From assembly GCF_014647515.1 (NCBI RefSeq), contig NZ_BMPI01000051.1, positions 1 through 64,000 on the forward strand: a stretch of DNA of 64,000 nucleotides, written 5' to 3'. The position numbers and the translations under genes were made by a program. Origin of the DNA: Dactylosporangium sucinum. Lineage in GTDB: Bacteria; Actinomycetota; Actinomycetes; Mycobacteriales; Micromonosporaceae. The notes under the pieces are model-generated. The model made no database searches and was not told the DNA's origin. It saw only the letters and a list, made by a program, of their open reading frames with translations. Positions 18,488-28,694 of the stretch are shown here, in pieces. Numbering within the stretch: position 1 is the stretch's first letter; each line of letters begins with the position of its first letter.

Positions 18488-18508
18488 TGCAATTTGGTCG
18501 GAATTGCA
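18488..18508. promoter_or_regulatory. Candidate operator between kinase and LacI genes
   Basis: TGCAATT (18488-18494) and AATTGCA (18502-18508) form a perfect 7-base inverted repeat with a 7-base spacer. It lies in the 210-base gap between divergent genes for a kinase and a LacI-family repressor. An autoregulatory site is plausible by position. A TTGACA (18538-18543) follows, but no good -10 was found. Confidence 0.4.
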
Positions 18509-18639
18509 GCGACCTTCCGGCTGATCGAAACCCATAGTTGACATCTCGGTAACCGTGGCTGACGCTGACCGCAGGGTCGACGCCGACCGCCCGCGGCGTT
18601 GCCCGGTAACGGAAATGTTTCGCTCCCACAGGAGACGGG

Positions 18640-19623
18640 ATGCCTGACGAGCCCTCGCCGCCAACCGTCACCGAGGTCGCCGCCGCGGCGGGGGTCTCCG
18701 CCGCCACCGTGTCGCGCGTCCTCACCGGGCGGGTCCGGGTCAGCACCTCCGCCCGCGTCCAGGTCCACGACGCCATCAACCGGCTCGGATACGTCCGCCA
18801 CCGCGCCCCCCGGCAGGCCGGACAGGCCGTCAGCGGCCCCATCGCCGCGCTGGTGTTCGAGCCGACGGCCCGGATGTTCCACGACAACTTCTGCGCCAGG
18901 CTCCTCGGGGGCGCCGAGGAAGCCCTTTCCCGCGCCGGTGTACCGCTGGTGACGATGACGGCCACCCGCGGTACCGTGGCGACCACCACCCAGTTCCTGA
19001 CCTCGGGCGGCGTGTCGGGCGTGCTCCTGCTCGGCGCCGAGGCCAAGCACCCGCTCGTCGTCTCGCTCACCGCGTCGCTGGTCCCCCTGCGGGCCGCCGG
19101 CCGCCCGCCGATCGAGATGCCGTTCGCCGACGTCGACAACCGCGACGGCGCCCGCCAGGCCGTCGAGCACCTGCTCCTGCGCGGCCGCCGCACGATCGCG
19201 ACCATCGCCGGCCCGCCCGACTCGCCGGCGGCCGCCGACCGCCTCGACGGGTATCGCCGGGCGGTGGAGGCGGCCGGGCGCCAGCCCATCGTCGCGTACG
19301 GTGACTTCACCACCCCGTCCGGCGGCCACGCCGCGGCCTGGCTGCTCGACCGGGTGCCGCGCCTCGACGCCCTCTTCGTCGCCTCCGACGCGATGGCCGC
19401 CGGCGCCCTCCAGGCGCTGCGCAAGGCCGGCCGGCGGGTCCCGGAGGACGTGGCCGTCGTCGGGTTCGACGACGCGCCGCTCGCCGGGTTCACCACGCCG
19501 GCCCTCACCACCGTCCGCCAGCCGGTGGAGGAGCTCGGCGCGCTCATCGCGGCACTGCTGCTCGAACCGTCGCTGGACAACCCGGTCCTGCCGACCGAGC
19601 TCGTCGTGCGAGCCTCCACGTAG
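18640..19623 (+). CDS. LacI-family transcriptional regulator
   Basis: This 327-residue repressor has the LacI helix-turn-helix at its start (TVTEVAAAAGVSAATVSRVL) and a hinge region near NRLGYVRHRAPR. A periplasmic-binding-like effector domain follows (GGVSGVLLLG, VDNRDGARQAVEHLL, FVASDAMAAGALQALR, VAVVGFDDAPLAGFTTPALTTV). The ATG at 18640 is preceded by AGGAGA. The effector is probably a sugar, as usual for the family. It ends one base before the start of the kinase gene at 19625 and is divergent from a second kinase gene. That is an unusual setting for a sugar repressor, since no sugar transporter or hydrolase is adjacent. Confidence 0.93.
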   Translation: MPDEPSPPTVTEVAAAAGVSAATVSRVLTGRVRVSTSARVQVHDAINRLGYVRHRAPRQAGQAVSGPIAALVFEPTARMFHDNFCARLLGGAEEALSRAGVPLVTMTATRGTVATTTQFLTSGGVSGVLLLGAEAKHPLVVSLTASLVPLRAAGRPPIEMPFADVDNRDGARQAVEHLLLRGRRTIATIAGPPDSPAAADRLDGYRRAVEAAGRQPIVAYGDFTTPSGGHAAAWLLDRVPRLDALFVASDAMAAGALQALRKAGRRVPEDVAVVGFDDAPLAGFTTPALTTVRQPVEELGALIAALLLEPSLDNPVLPTELVVRAST

Positions 19624-19624
19624 G

Positions 19625-20977
19625 ATGCGCGCCGGACAGCTCCGGGAGGGCGACGTCCTCGCCCGCCGGTACATCCTCAAAGAGCCCGTCGGCACGGGCG
19701 GCATGTCGGTGGTGTGGCGCGCGTGGGACTCCACGCTCGAGCGCACCGTCGCGGTCAAGGTCCTCGACGGCCCCATCGGGACCGACGGCGGCCACCGCGA
19801 CCGCATCCGCCGGGAGGCCCGCGCCGCCGCGCGCATCGAGCACCCGAACGCGATCGGCGTGTACGACTACGGCGAGACGGTCACCCCGCGCGGCCGGATC
19901 GCGGCGTACGTCGTGATGCAGCTGCTCGACGGCGCGTCGCTCGCCAGCCGCCTCGTGGAGGGCCCGCTGCCGTGGCAGGAGGCGCTGCTGGTGGCGTCGA
20001 CGGTGGCCGAGGTCCTCAACGCCGCCCACCGCCGCGGAGTGGTCCACCGCGACGTCACCCCGGAGAACGTCATGCTGACGACGGACGGCGTCAAGCTGCT
20101 CGACTTCGGCATCGCGGCCGAGGAGGGCCAGCGCGAGGAGGTCACGTTCGGCACGCCGCCGTACGTCGCCCCCGAGCGCCTGGTCGGCGCCCCCGCGACG
20201 GGCGCCACCGACGTGTACGCGCTGGGCGTCCTGCTGTACGAGATGCTCACCGGAGCGACGCCGTACCCGGCGGCGACCTGGGAGGAGCTGGAGCGGGCCC
20301 TCGCCGACGGCTACTACCCGCCGCTGGCGGTCCCCGGCCTCCCGGCCCGCGTGGCCGCGATCTGCCACCGCTGCCTGTCGGCCAGCCCGCGCGACCGCCC
20401 GACGGCCGCCGAGGTGGCCGCGACCCTCAACCCGCCGCTGCAGTCCATGCGCCGCCGCCGCTGGCTGGCCGCGGTCTCCGCGACGCTGGCCTCGGCGGTG
20501 GTACTGCTGGTGCTCGTCCTGCTGCTCCAGGACGACGGCCCGCCGGCCCAGCCGAACGCCGGCCCCGAGGTCAGCATCGTCGTGTCGGTGCCGCCCCCGA
20601 TCATCCTGCAGCCCACGACCACGGCCTCCCCGCGCCCGGGCACCCGCACGACGTCGGCCGCGGCCGCCCCGACCAGCCGCCCACCGGCGTCCCCGACCGC
20701 GTCCGCACCCGGGCTGACCCCGGAGCAGGCCGCCCGCGCGGTCCTGGACATCGTCGACCGCCACGCGGCAACGGGGGAGATCCGCACGGACGTGGCGGAG
20801 GACATCCGCAACCAGGTCAACAACCTGATGTCGAACCAGCTCAACGCGGCCCAGAAGATCGCCGCCCTCCGCGACAACCTCCGCAGCCGCCAGCGCGAGC
20901 AGTCGCTGCCGCAGGCCGTCTACGAGGAGCTCGACGCCGCGGTGGTGACCCTGGGCGACTCCCTGTCCCAGAGTTGA
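19625..20977 (+). CDS. Membrane Ser/Thr protein kinase with altered catalytic loop
   Basis: This 450-residue protein has an N-terminal kinase domain: Gly loop VGTGGMSVVWRA, AVKVL lysine, LLDFGIA, and FGTPPYVAPE activation segment. One membrane helix follows (ATLASAVVLLVLVLLL, near 280), then a Pro/Thr/Ser-rich stretch and a C-terminal helical ectodomain (LTPEQAARAVLDIVD...). The catalytic loop is HRDVTPEN, so Thr replaces the Lys of HRDxKPxN, as in the neighbouring kinase at 17609. DFG and APE are intact here. It is one base from the LacI gene and so co-transcribed. Activity needs testing because of the missing Lys. Confidence 0.88.
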   Translation: MRAGQLREGDVLARRYILKEPVGTGGMSVVWRAWDSTLERTVAVKVLDGPIGTDGGHRDRIRREARAAARIEHPNAIGVYDYGETVTPRGRIAAYVVMQLLDGASLASRLVEGPLPWQEALLVASTVAEVLNAAHRRGVVHRDVTPENVMLTTDGVKLLDFGIAAEEGQREEVTFGTPPYVAPERLVGAPATGATDVYALGVLLYEMLTGATPYPAATWEELERALADGYYPPLAVPGLPARVAAICHRCLSASPRDRPTAAEVAATLNPPLQSMRRRRWLAAVSATLASAVVLLVLVLLLQDDGPPAQPNAGPEVSIVVSVPPPIILQPTTTASPRPGTRTTSAAAAPTSRPPASPTASAPGLTPEQAARAVLDIVDRHAATGEIRTDVAEDIRNQVNNLMSNQLNAAQKIAALRDNLRSRQREQSLPQAVYEELDAAVVTLGDSLSQS

Positions 20978-21004
20978 CCACCCGCCCGCCCTCTCCCAGA
21001 CGTC

Positions 21005-21052
21005 GGTCGATCCACCCTCAGTTTCCGAGATCGACTTGAGGGTGGATCGACC
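21005..21052. repeat. Perfect 16-bp inverted repeat, GGTCGATCCACCCTCA
   Basis: GGTCGATCCACCCTCA (21005-21020) and its exact reverse complement (21037-21052) flank a 16-base loop. It lies 27 bases after the kinase stop and before the convergent GGDEF/EAL gene, so it may act as a bidirectional terminator. The core GATCCACCC recurs once at about 21088. A single arm of the GATGGAGAGTTCTGG family follows at 21115-21130. Confidence 0.7.
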
Positions 21053-21145
21053 AACGCCTCACAGCGAACTGGCCAATTTGCACATCGATCCACCCCTGCC
21101 GATCCCGCCCGGAACGATGGAGAGTTCTGGCCGGCAAAGGATCGC

Positions 21146-23824
21146 CTAGAGCAGGCGGGTGCGGTGGCGCTCCAGGTACGCCTCCACGTGCTCCGCGTGG
21201 TCCGGCCGGCTCAGCAGGAAGCCCTGCCCCAGCCGGCACCCCGCGGCCCGCACCACGTCCACGTGCGACTCCGTCTCCAGGCCCGCGGCGATCACGTCGA
21301 TGCCCAGGCGCTGGGCCAGGCCCACCACGACGTCGACGATCGGGGTCGCCGGGCCGCGGTGGCCGGCCGGCTCGTTGAAGAGCGCCTGGTCGATCTTCAG
21401 GACGTCGACCGGGAGGCGGCGGAGGTGGGCCAGCGCGGTCGGGCCGGTGCCGAAGTGGTCGATGGCCGTGCGGACGCCCAGGGCGCGCAGGCCGGCGAGC
21501 TGCTCGACGGCCAGCACGTCGTCGGGGAGCGCGGCCTCCGAGACCTCCACGATGACGGCGTCGGCCGGGACGCAGTGGGTGTCGATCGCCGTGGCCACCA
21601 TTGAGAGCCAGCCCGCGTCGGCGAGCTGGCGGGCCGAGGCGTTCACCGACATCCACAGCTCGCGGCCGTCGGCGCGCCAGCGGGAGAGCTGGCGGCAGGC
21701 CCGGTGCAGGGTCCACGCGCCGATCTCGGCGGCCAGGCCCAGCTCCTCGGCGATCGGCAGGAACTCCGCCGGGGGGATCGGGCCGAGGCGGGGGTGGCGC
21801 CACCGTAGCAGCGCCTCGGCGCCCACCGGCTGGCGCAGGGTCAGGTCGGTCACCGGCTGGAACACCAGGTCGAGCTCGCCCCGGCCGACCACGCCGGGGA
21901 GCTGCTGCTCGATCTCGGTGCGCCGCACGAGCGCCGCCTCGAAGCCCTTGTCGTAGCACTCCACCCGGCCGCCGGGGAGGCCGCGGGAGACCTGCTGCGC
22001 GCGGCGGCGGGCCACGTCGGCGTGCCGCAGCGCCTCCTCGGCCGTCGCGGCGGTGAACAGGTCGGCCACCCCGACGTCCGCGGTCAGGTGGACGGTGTGG
22101 CCGGGCAGGTGGAACGGCTCGGCGAGGGCCGTCGCCAGCCGGGTCGCCAATGCGAACGCGGGCACGAGCGGCGCGTCGGTGAGCACCGCGAACGCCGCCG
22201 CGGTGAGCCGGGCGGGCAGGTCGTCGCGGCCGGCCGCGCTGCGCAGCCGGCGGGCCGCCTCGATGAGCACGGCGTTGGCGACCGTCGGGCCGTGCAGGTC
22301 GGCCACGCTCTCGAACCGGTCGAGCTCCAGCACCAGCACCGACCCGCAGGCGCCGGTCGCCCGGGCGTCCGCCACGGCGGCCACGAACTTGCGGCGGTTG
22401 GCCAGGCCGGTCTGGTCGTCGGTCCAGGTGACCTCGTCGAGCGTGCGCTGCAGCTGGGCCCGGTCGCCGACGTCCCGCACGTGCACCACGAGCCCGCCGA
22501 CCTCCGGTGCCGCGCGCTGGTCGCTGACCGTCGACTCGGTCTCCCGCCACCGGCCGAACCCGTCGCGCAGCCGGGCCTGCACGAGCACGTGCGACCGGCC
22601 CGCCGGGTTGCCCAGCACCGACTGCAGGGCGGCCGCGGCCGTCGTCGCGTCCGCCGGGTGCAACAGGTCGGTGAGGGGACGGCCCAGCACGTCCTGGTCC
22701 GACAGGCCGAACTGCCGGGCGGCCGCCGGTGACTGCCAGCGCACCACCAGGTCGTCGTCCAGCACGACGGCGACGTCGGTCGAGCCGGAGACCAGGGCGC
22801 GGAAGCGTGCTTCCCGCCGCACGAGGGTTTGGGCGTACCGCCGGATGTCCCGCGCGGCGAGCAGCTCCCGCCCCGCCATCGCGCCGAACGCGCACAGCCC
22901 GAGCACGACCGTGGTCCGGTCGAAGGAGCCGCCGGTCAGGAAGTGGTACGCGGCGACGCCCGCCCCGAGCACCGCCGGCCCGACGAGCAGCGGGTAGCCG
23001 GCGAACGTCCCGCTCTCGTCCGCGGCGTGCGGCTGCCCGGGCCGGTCGTCGGCCCGCCGGGCGCCGGTGACGATGAGGAACGGCCCGGCCAGCAGGGCCA
23101 GGCCGGCGAGCACGAAGGCGGGCCCGGTCGGCCACGGCGATCCGGTGTGATCCAGCAGTACCGAGGCGAGGCCGGTCAGCCCGAGCACGCTCACGGCCGC
23201 GCCGCCGCTGCAGGCCAGGGCGGCGGGGCGGTGCCGGACCGCGCGCAGCCCGGTGACGACCGCGACCGACACGGTGACGCAGCACGTCAGCGACACCGCC
23301 AGCCCGCCCGGCGCGAACGCCGGGAACAGCATCCACCCGCAGGCGAACAGGCTGATGCCGATGCCCAGCCCGTCGAGCACCCGGCGCAGCCGGGCGCCGG
23401 TCGTCGGCGCGGCGCCGGGCAGCAGGAGCAGCCCGAGCAGGAAGGTGGGCGCGGCGGTGAGGGCGGCCCCGGCGGCGATCAGGCCCGGCGCGGCGGTACC
23501 GCCGGTGAGCGCGGCAACGCCGGCCGCCGCCGCGCCGGCCCCGGTGACCAGGGCGCCCATGCCCAGGAAGCCGGCGCCGCGGCACGGCCCGAAGCTGCGG
23601 CGGCCCCGATGGATGCGCAGCGCGAGCCGGATGAGCACGCCGGCGTGCGCGAGCGAGCCGGCGGTCACCACGGCGAGGACCGCGTACAGGCCGAGCACCG
23701 GCCCGGTGGTGGCGGCGGCGCCGAGCGCCACCGCCGCGGTGAGCAGGACGAGCCAGAACGTGCGTGGGTTGCTGACCACGGGCGTGCCGCTTTCGAGGGG
23801 GAGCGTTGGGGAGGTGCTCAACAT
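21146..23824 (-). CDS. Membrane PAS-GGDEF-EAL protein, probably catalytically altered
   Basis: This 892-residue protein has about eight N-terminal membrane helices (to residue ~340). A PAS domain follows (LVSGSTDVAVVLDDDLVVRW...), then a GGDEF-like domain starting DDQTGLANRRKF and a C-terminal EAL domain. Where the GGDEF loop should be I read RLTAAAFAVLT, so cyclase activity is very unlikely. The EAL domain keeps GAEALLRW, SVNASARQ and LKIDQALF, but the metal motif DDFGTG is DHFGTG and AEGVE is AAGLE. It may be a c-di-GMP sensor rather than an enzyme. I use the ATG at 23824; a TTG lies two codons earlier. No strong ribosome site. Confidence 0.88.
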   Translation of the reverse strand: MLSTSPTLPLESGTPVVSNPRTFWLVLLTAAVALGAAATTGPVLGLYAVLAVVTAGSLAHAGVLIRLALRIHRGRRSFGPCRGAGFLGMGALVTGAGAAAAGVAALTGGTAAPGLIAAGAALTAAPTFLLGLLLLPGAAPTTGARLRRVLDGLGIGISLFACGWMLFPAFAPGGLAVSLTCCVTVSVAVVTGLRAVRHRPAALACSGGAAVSVLGLTGLASVLLDHTGSPWPTGPAFVLAGLALLAGPFLIVTGARRADDRPGQPHAADESGTFAGYPLLVGPAVLGAGVAAYHFLTGGSFDRTTVVLGLCAFGAMAGRELLAARDIRRYAQTLVRREARFRALVSGSTDVAVVLDDDLVVRWQSPAAARQFGLSDQDVLGRPLTDLLHPADATTAAAALQSVLGNPAGRSHVLVQARLRDGFGRWRETESTVSDQRAAPEVGGLVVHVRDVGDRAQLQRTLDEVTWTDDQTGLANRRKFVAAVADARATGACGSVLVLELDRFESVADLHGPTVANAVLIEAARRLRSAAGRDDLPARLTAAAFAVLTDAPLVPAFALATRLATALAEPFHLPGHTVHLTADVGVADLFTAATAEEALRHADVARRRAQQVSRGLPGGRVECYDKGFEAALVRRTEIEQQLPGVVGRGELDLVFQPVTDLTLRQPVGAEALLRWRHPRLGPIPPAEFLPIAEELGLAAEIGAWTLHRACRQLSRWRADGRELWMSVNASARQLADAGWLSMVATAIDTHCVPADAVIVEVSEAALPDDVLAVEQLAGLRALGVRTAIDHFGTGPTALAHLRRLPVDVLKIDQALFNEPAGHRGPATPIVDVVVGLAQRLGIDVIAAGLETESHVDVVRAAGCRLGQGFLLSRPDHAEHVEAYLERHRTRLL

Positions 23825-23842
23825 GGTCAACGAGGCATGGCC

Positions 23843-24358
23843 TCAGCGGTTACCGACGAGTTTGAGCACCGTGTCGATGCGTTCGCGGCGCTGCTGCTCG
23901 GGCAGCGTGCCGCGGGTCAGCTCGTCCAGCAGCAGCCCGTCGAGCAGGCCGATGAGCAGCCGGGCCCGCTCGACCGAGCCGAGCAGCGCGGCGCCCCGCT
24001 CCACGAACGAGCCGGCCAGCCGCGCCGCGGCCGGCCCCAGCTCGGCCCGGGTCTGCGGGTCCAGCATGAGCATGAACCGGGCCCGCGTGCGGGTGGCGCC
24101 CTCGGTGACCCAGCCCGCCAGGACCGCCGCGAGATCCGGATTCGCGTCCGAATCCGCGAGGTCGAGCGCCGCGATGCGCTCCAGCGCGGCCGTGAGCAGG
24201 GCGTTGCGGGTCGGGTAGTGGTAGCTGCAGGTGCCCTGGGGCAGGCCGGCCCGCGCGTCGACGGCGCGGTGGGTCAGGGCGCGGACACCGTCGGTGCCGA
24301 GCACGTCGATGGCCGCGTCGGCCAGCCGCAGCTTGCGATCCCCGTCACGAACACTCAC
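23843..24358 (-). CDS. TetR-family transcriptional repressor
   Basis: This 171-residue protein has the TetR DNA-binding domain at its N-terminus (LADAAIDVLGTDGVRALTHRAVDARAGLPQGTCSYHYPTR in several pieces). A helical ligand domain follows. The GTG at 24358 fits the family start. It is divergent from an FAD monooxygenase, and two CTACA-NN-TGTAG palindromes lie between them. This is the standard layout of a TetR repressor controlling itself and a neighbouring oxygenase. It probably senses the aromatic or polyketide substrate of the monooxygenase, by inference. Confidence 0.9.
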   Translation of the reverse strand: MSVRDGDRKLRLADAAIDVLGTDGVRALTHRAVDARAGLPQGTCSYHYPTRNALLTAALERIAALDLADSDANPDLAAVLAGWVTEGATRTRARFMLMLDPQTRAELGPAAARLAGSFVERGAALLGSVERARLLIGLLDGLLLDELTRGTLPEQQRRERIDTVLKLVGNR

Positions 24359-24368
24359 CCGACCGATG

Positions 24369-24401
24369 CTACAGGTGTAGCGTTGGTTGCTACAGATGTA
24401 G
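24369..24401. promoter_or_regulatory. Two palindromic TetR operator candidates
   Basis: CTACAGGTGTAG (24369-24380) and CTACAGATGTAG (24390-24401) have perfect 5-base arms and identical spacing, with centres 21 bases apart (two helical turns). They fill the 60-base gap between divergent tetR and monooxygenase genes. This fits cooperative binding of two TetR dimers that block both promoters. Confidence 0.75.
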
Positions 24402-24418
24402 TGGACCCGGGAGGATCG

Positions 24419-25504
24419 ATGCACGCGATCGTGGTGGGCGGCGGGATCGGCGGCTTGGCGACCGCCATCGGGCTGGGGCGGCGGGGGTGGGACGTGACCG
24501 TGCTGGAGCGGCAGCCCCGGCTGGGCGCGATCGGCGCCGGCCTGTCCCTCTGGCCGAACGCGCTGCGGGCGCTCGACTGGCTGGGCATCGGCGCGGCGGT
24601 CGAGGCCGCCGGCGGCCGGATGCCCGAGCGCAGCGGCATGCGCGGCGCCGACGGGCGGTACCTGAGCCGCGTCGACATGACGGGCCACCGCCTCGTCGTC
24701 GTCCACCGCGCCGACCTGCACGAGATCCTGGCCGGGGCCCTCCCGGCGAGCGTCACGGTGCGCACCGGCGTCGACGTGACCACAGTGGACAGCCTCGACG
24801 CCGACCTGGTCGTCGGCGCGGACGGCATCCGCAGCGCGGTGCGCGCGCGGTACGCGCCGAATATCCGCATCCGCGACAGCGGCCAGGTCTCCTGGCGGGC
24901 GATCGTGCCCGACGACGGCGGCCTCACCAGCGGCGGCGAGACCGTCGGGCCGCGCGGCTGGCGGTTCGGCGCCGCGCCGGCGGGCCGGCGGGGGATCTAC
25001 TGGTACGTCGCCGCGCCCGGCCCGCTGCGCACCGGCACCCCGCAGGAGCAGCTCCAGGAGCTACGCGAACGGCTCGGCGGCTGGCACGACCCGATCCCGG
25101 GACTGCTCGCCGCGACCGACCCGGCGGCGCTGCTGCACCACCCGCTGCAGGACCTGCATCCGGTGGCGCCGATGCGGTTCGGTGACCGGGTGGCGCTGGT
25201 CGGCGACGCGGCCCACGCCATGACCCCGAACCTCGGCCAGGGCGCCTGCCAGGCCCTGGAGGACGCGGTCACGCTGGCCGCGCTGGCGCCGGACCTGGGG
25301 CGGTACGCGGCACTGCGCGAGCCCCGGGTGCGGCGCATCGTCGACCGGTCCTGGCAGATGGGCCGGCTGGTGGGGGCCAAGGGGCGGCTGGCGGGCGCCG
25401 TGGTGCGCACCGCGGCGCGGCTGCTGCCCGACCGGGCGGCGTTGTCGAGCGCCCTGGCGGTGACGGAATGGGAACCGCCGAGGCCGGAGGCAGTGACGCC
25501 GTGA
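24419..25504 (+). CDS. FAD-dependent monooxygenase
   Basis: This 361-residue class A flavoprotein monooxygenase resembles salicylate and zeaxanthin hydroxylase-type enzymes. It shows the dinucleotide motif VVGGGIGGLATAIGL at the N-terminus and a DG motif in VVGADGIRSAVR. GDRVALVGDAAHAMTPNLGQGACQALEDA is the second FAD site. The ATG at 24419 has GGAGGATCG immediately upstream. It would hydroxylate an aromatic or similar substrate using NAD(P)H and O2. The divergent TetR and paired operators suggest substrate-induced expression. It ends eight bases before the convergent phosphatase gene. Confidence 0.92.
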   Translation: MHAIVVGGGIGGLATAIGLGRRGWDVTVLERQPRLGAIGAGLSLWPNALRALDWLGIGAAVEAAGGRMPERSGMRGADGRYLSRVDMTGHRLVVVHRADLHEILAGALPASVTVRTGVDVTTVDSLDADLVVGADGIRSAVRARYAPNIRIRDSGQVSWRAIVPDDGGLTSGGETVGPRGWRFGAAPAGRRGIYWYVAAPGPLRTGTPQEQLQELRERLGGWHDPIPGLLAATDPAALLHHPLQDLHPVAPMRFGDRVALVGDAAHAMTPNLGQGACQALEDAVTLAALAPDLGRYAALREPRVRRIVDRSWQMGRLVGAKGRLAGAVVRTAARLLPDRAALSSALAVTEWEPPRPEAVTP

Positions 25505-25511
25505 GTGCCGG

Positions 25512-26336
25512 CTACGCGGGCAGGCGCGCCCCGGTGACCTCGCTGCGGCCGAGCCACGACCGCAGCCGCCGGCGCAGCCCGCCCGGCTCCGGCACGTCGT
25601 CGCCCACGACGTCGGCCACGACCGCGGTGATGTTGTCCGGCCCGCCGGCCCGCAGCGCCAGGTCGACCAGCCGGTCGACGCACTCCTGCGCGCCGGGCTG
25701 CTCGCGCATGGCCTCCTCGATCGTCTCCGCGCGCAGCACGCTCGACAGGCCGTCGCTGCACAGCAGGTAGCGGTCGCCGGCCCGGGCGGGCGTCACGGAG
25801 TACACCGGATCGGTCGGCAGCCCCTGCAGCACCCGGCTGACCAGGGACCGCTGCGGGTGCATCGCCGCCTCGTCGAGCGTGATCTGCCCCTCGTCGACGA
25901 GCAGCTGCACGTAGGTGTCGTCGCGCGTGATCTGGTTGAACTCCTCGCCGCGCAGCAGGTAGGCGCGGGAGTCGCCGATGTGGACCAGCCCGATGCGCTC
26001 GCCGCCGAACAGCATCGCCGTCAGCGTCGTGCCCATGCCCTGCTTGTCCGGGTCGGTCTCGACCTCGTCGCGGATGCGCCGGTTGGCGTCGGAGACCGCG
26101 GTGCGCAGCGCGGTCAGGATGTCGTTGCCGGCGAACTCCTCGTCGAGGGGCGTCATCGCCTCGATCGCGAGCCGGCTGGCGACGTCGCCGGCCGCCATGC
26201 CACCCATGCCGTCGGCGACCGCGAGGAGCCGGTCGCCGGCGAACATCGAGTCCTGGTTGCTGCCCCGCACCAGCCCGATCTCGGTGCGGGCCGCCCACTC
26301 CAGCGCCAGGGGACGGCGCCCCTCCTCCTCTGCCAT
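25512..26336 (-). CDS. PP2C-family Ser/Thr protein phosphatase
   Basis: This 274-residue soluble phosphatase removes phosphate from Ser/Thr using two metal ions. PP2C motifs are clear: RGSNQDSMF, AVADGMGGMAAG, GMGTTLTAMLF, VHIGDSRAYLLR, LLCSDGLSSVL and GGPDNITAVV. The ATG at 26336 has AAGGTG eight bases upstream; a GTG nine codons earlier lacks one. It is divergent from the LuxR-type gene with a 52-base gap. It could oppose any of the three kinases in this window, but no operon link shows which. Confidence 0.93.
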   Translation of the reverse strand: MAEEEGRRPLALEWAARTEIGLVRGSNQDSMFAGDRLLAVADGMGGMAAGDVASRLAIEAMTPLDEEFAGNDILTALRTAVSDANRRIRDEVETDPDKQGMGTTLTAMLFGGERIGLVHIGDSRAYLLRGEEFNQITRDDTYVQLLVDEGQITLDEAAMHPQRSLVSRVLQGLPTDPVYSVTPARAGDRYLLCSDGLSSVLRAETIEEAMREQPGAQECVDRLVDLALRAGGPDNITAVVADVVGDDVPEPGGLRRRLRSWLGRSEVTGARLPA

Positions 26337-26388
26337 GGATGACACCTTGCCGTACCGCACCACACGGCGTCTCTACGCAGTTGTGCGT

Positions 26389-28680
<2,292 letters not shown>

Positions 28681-28694
28681 CTGCGGGCCGGGCC

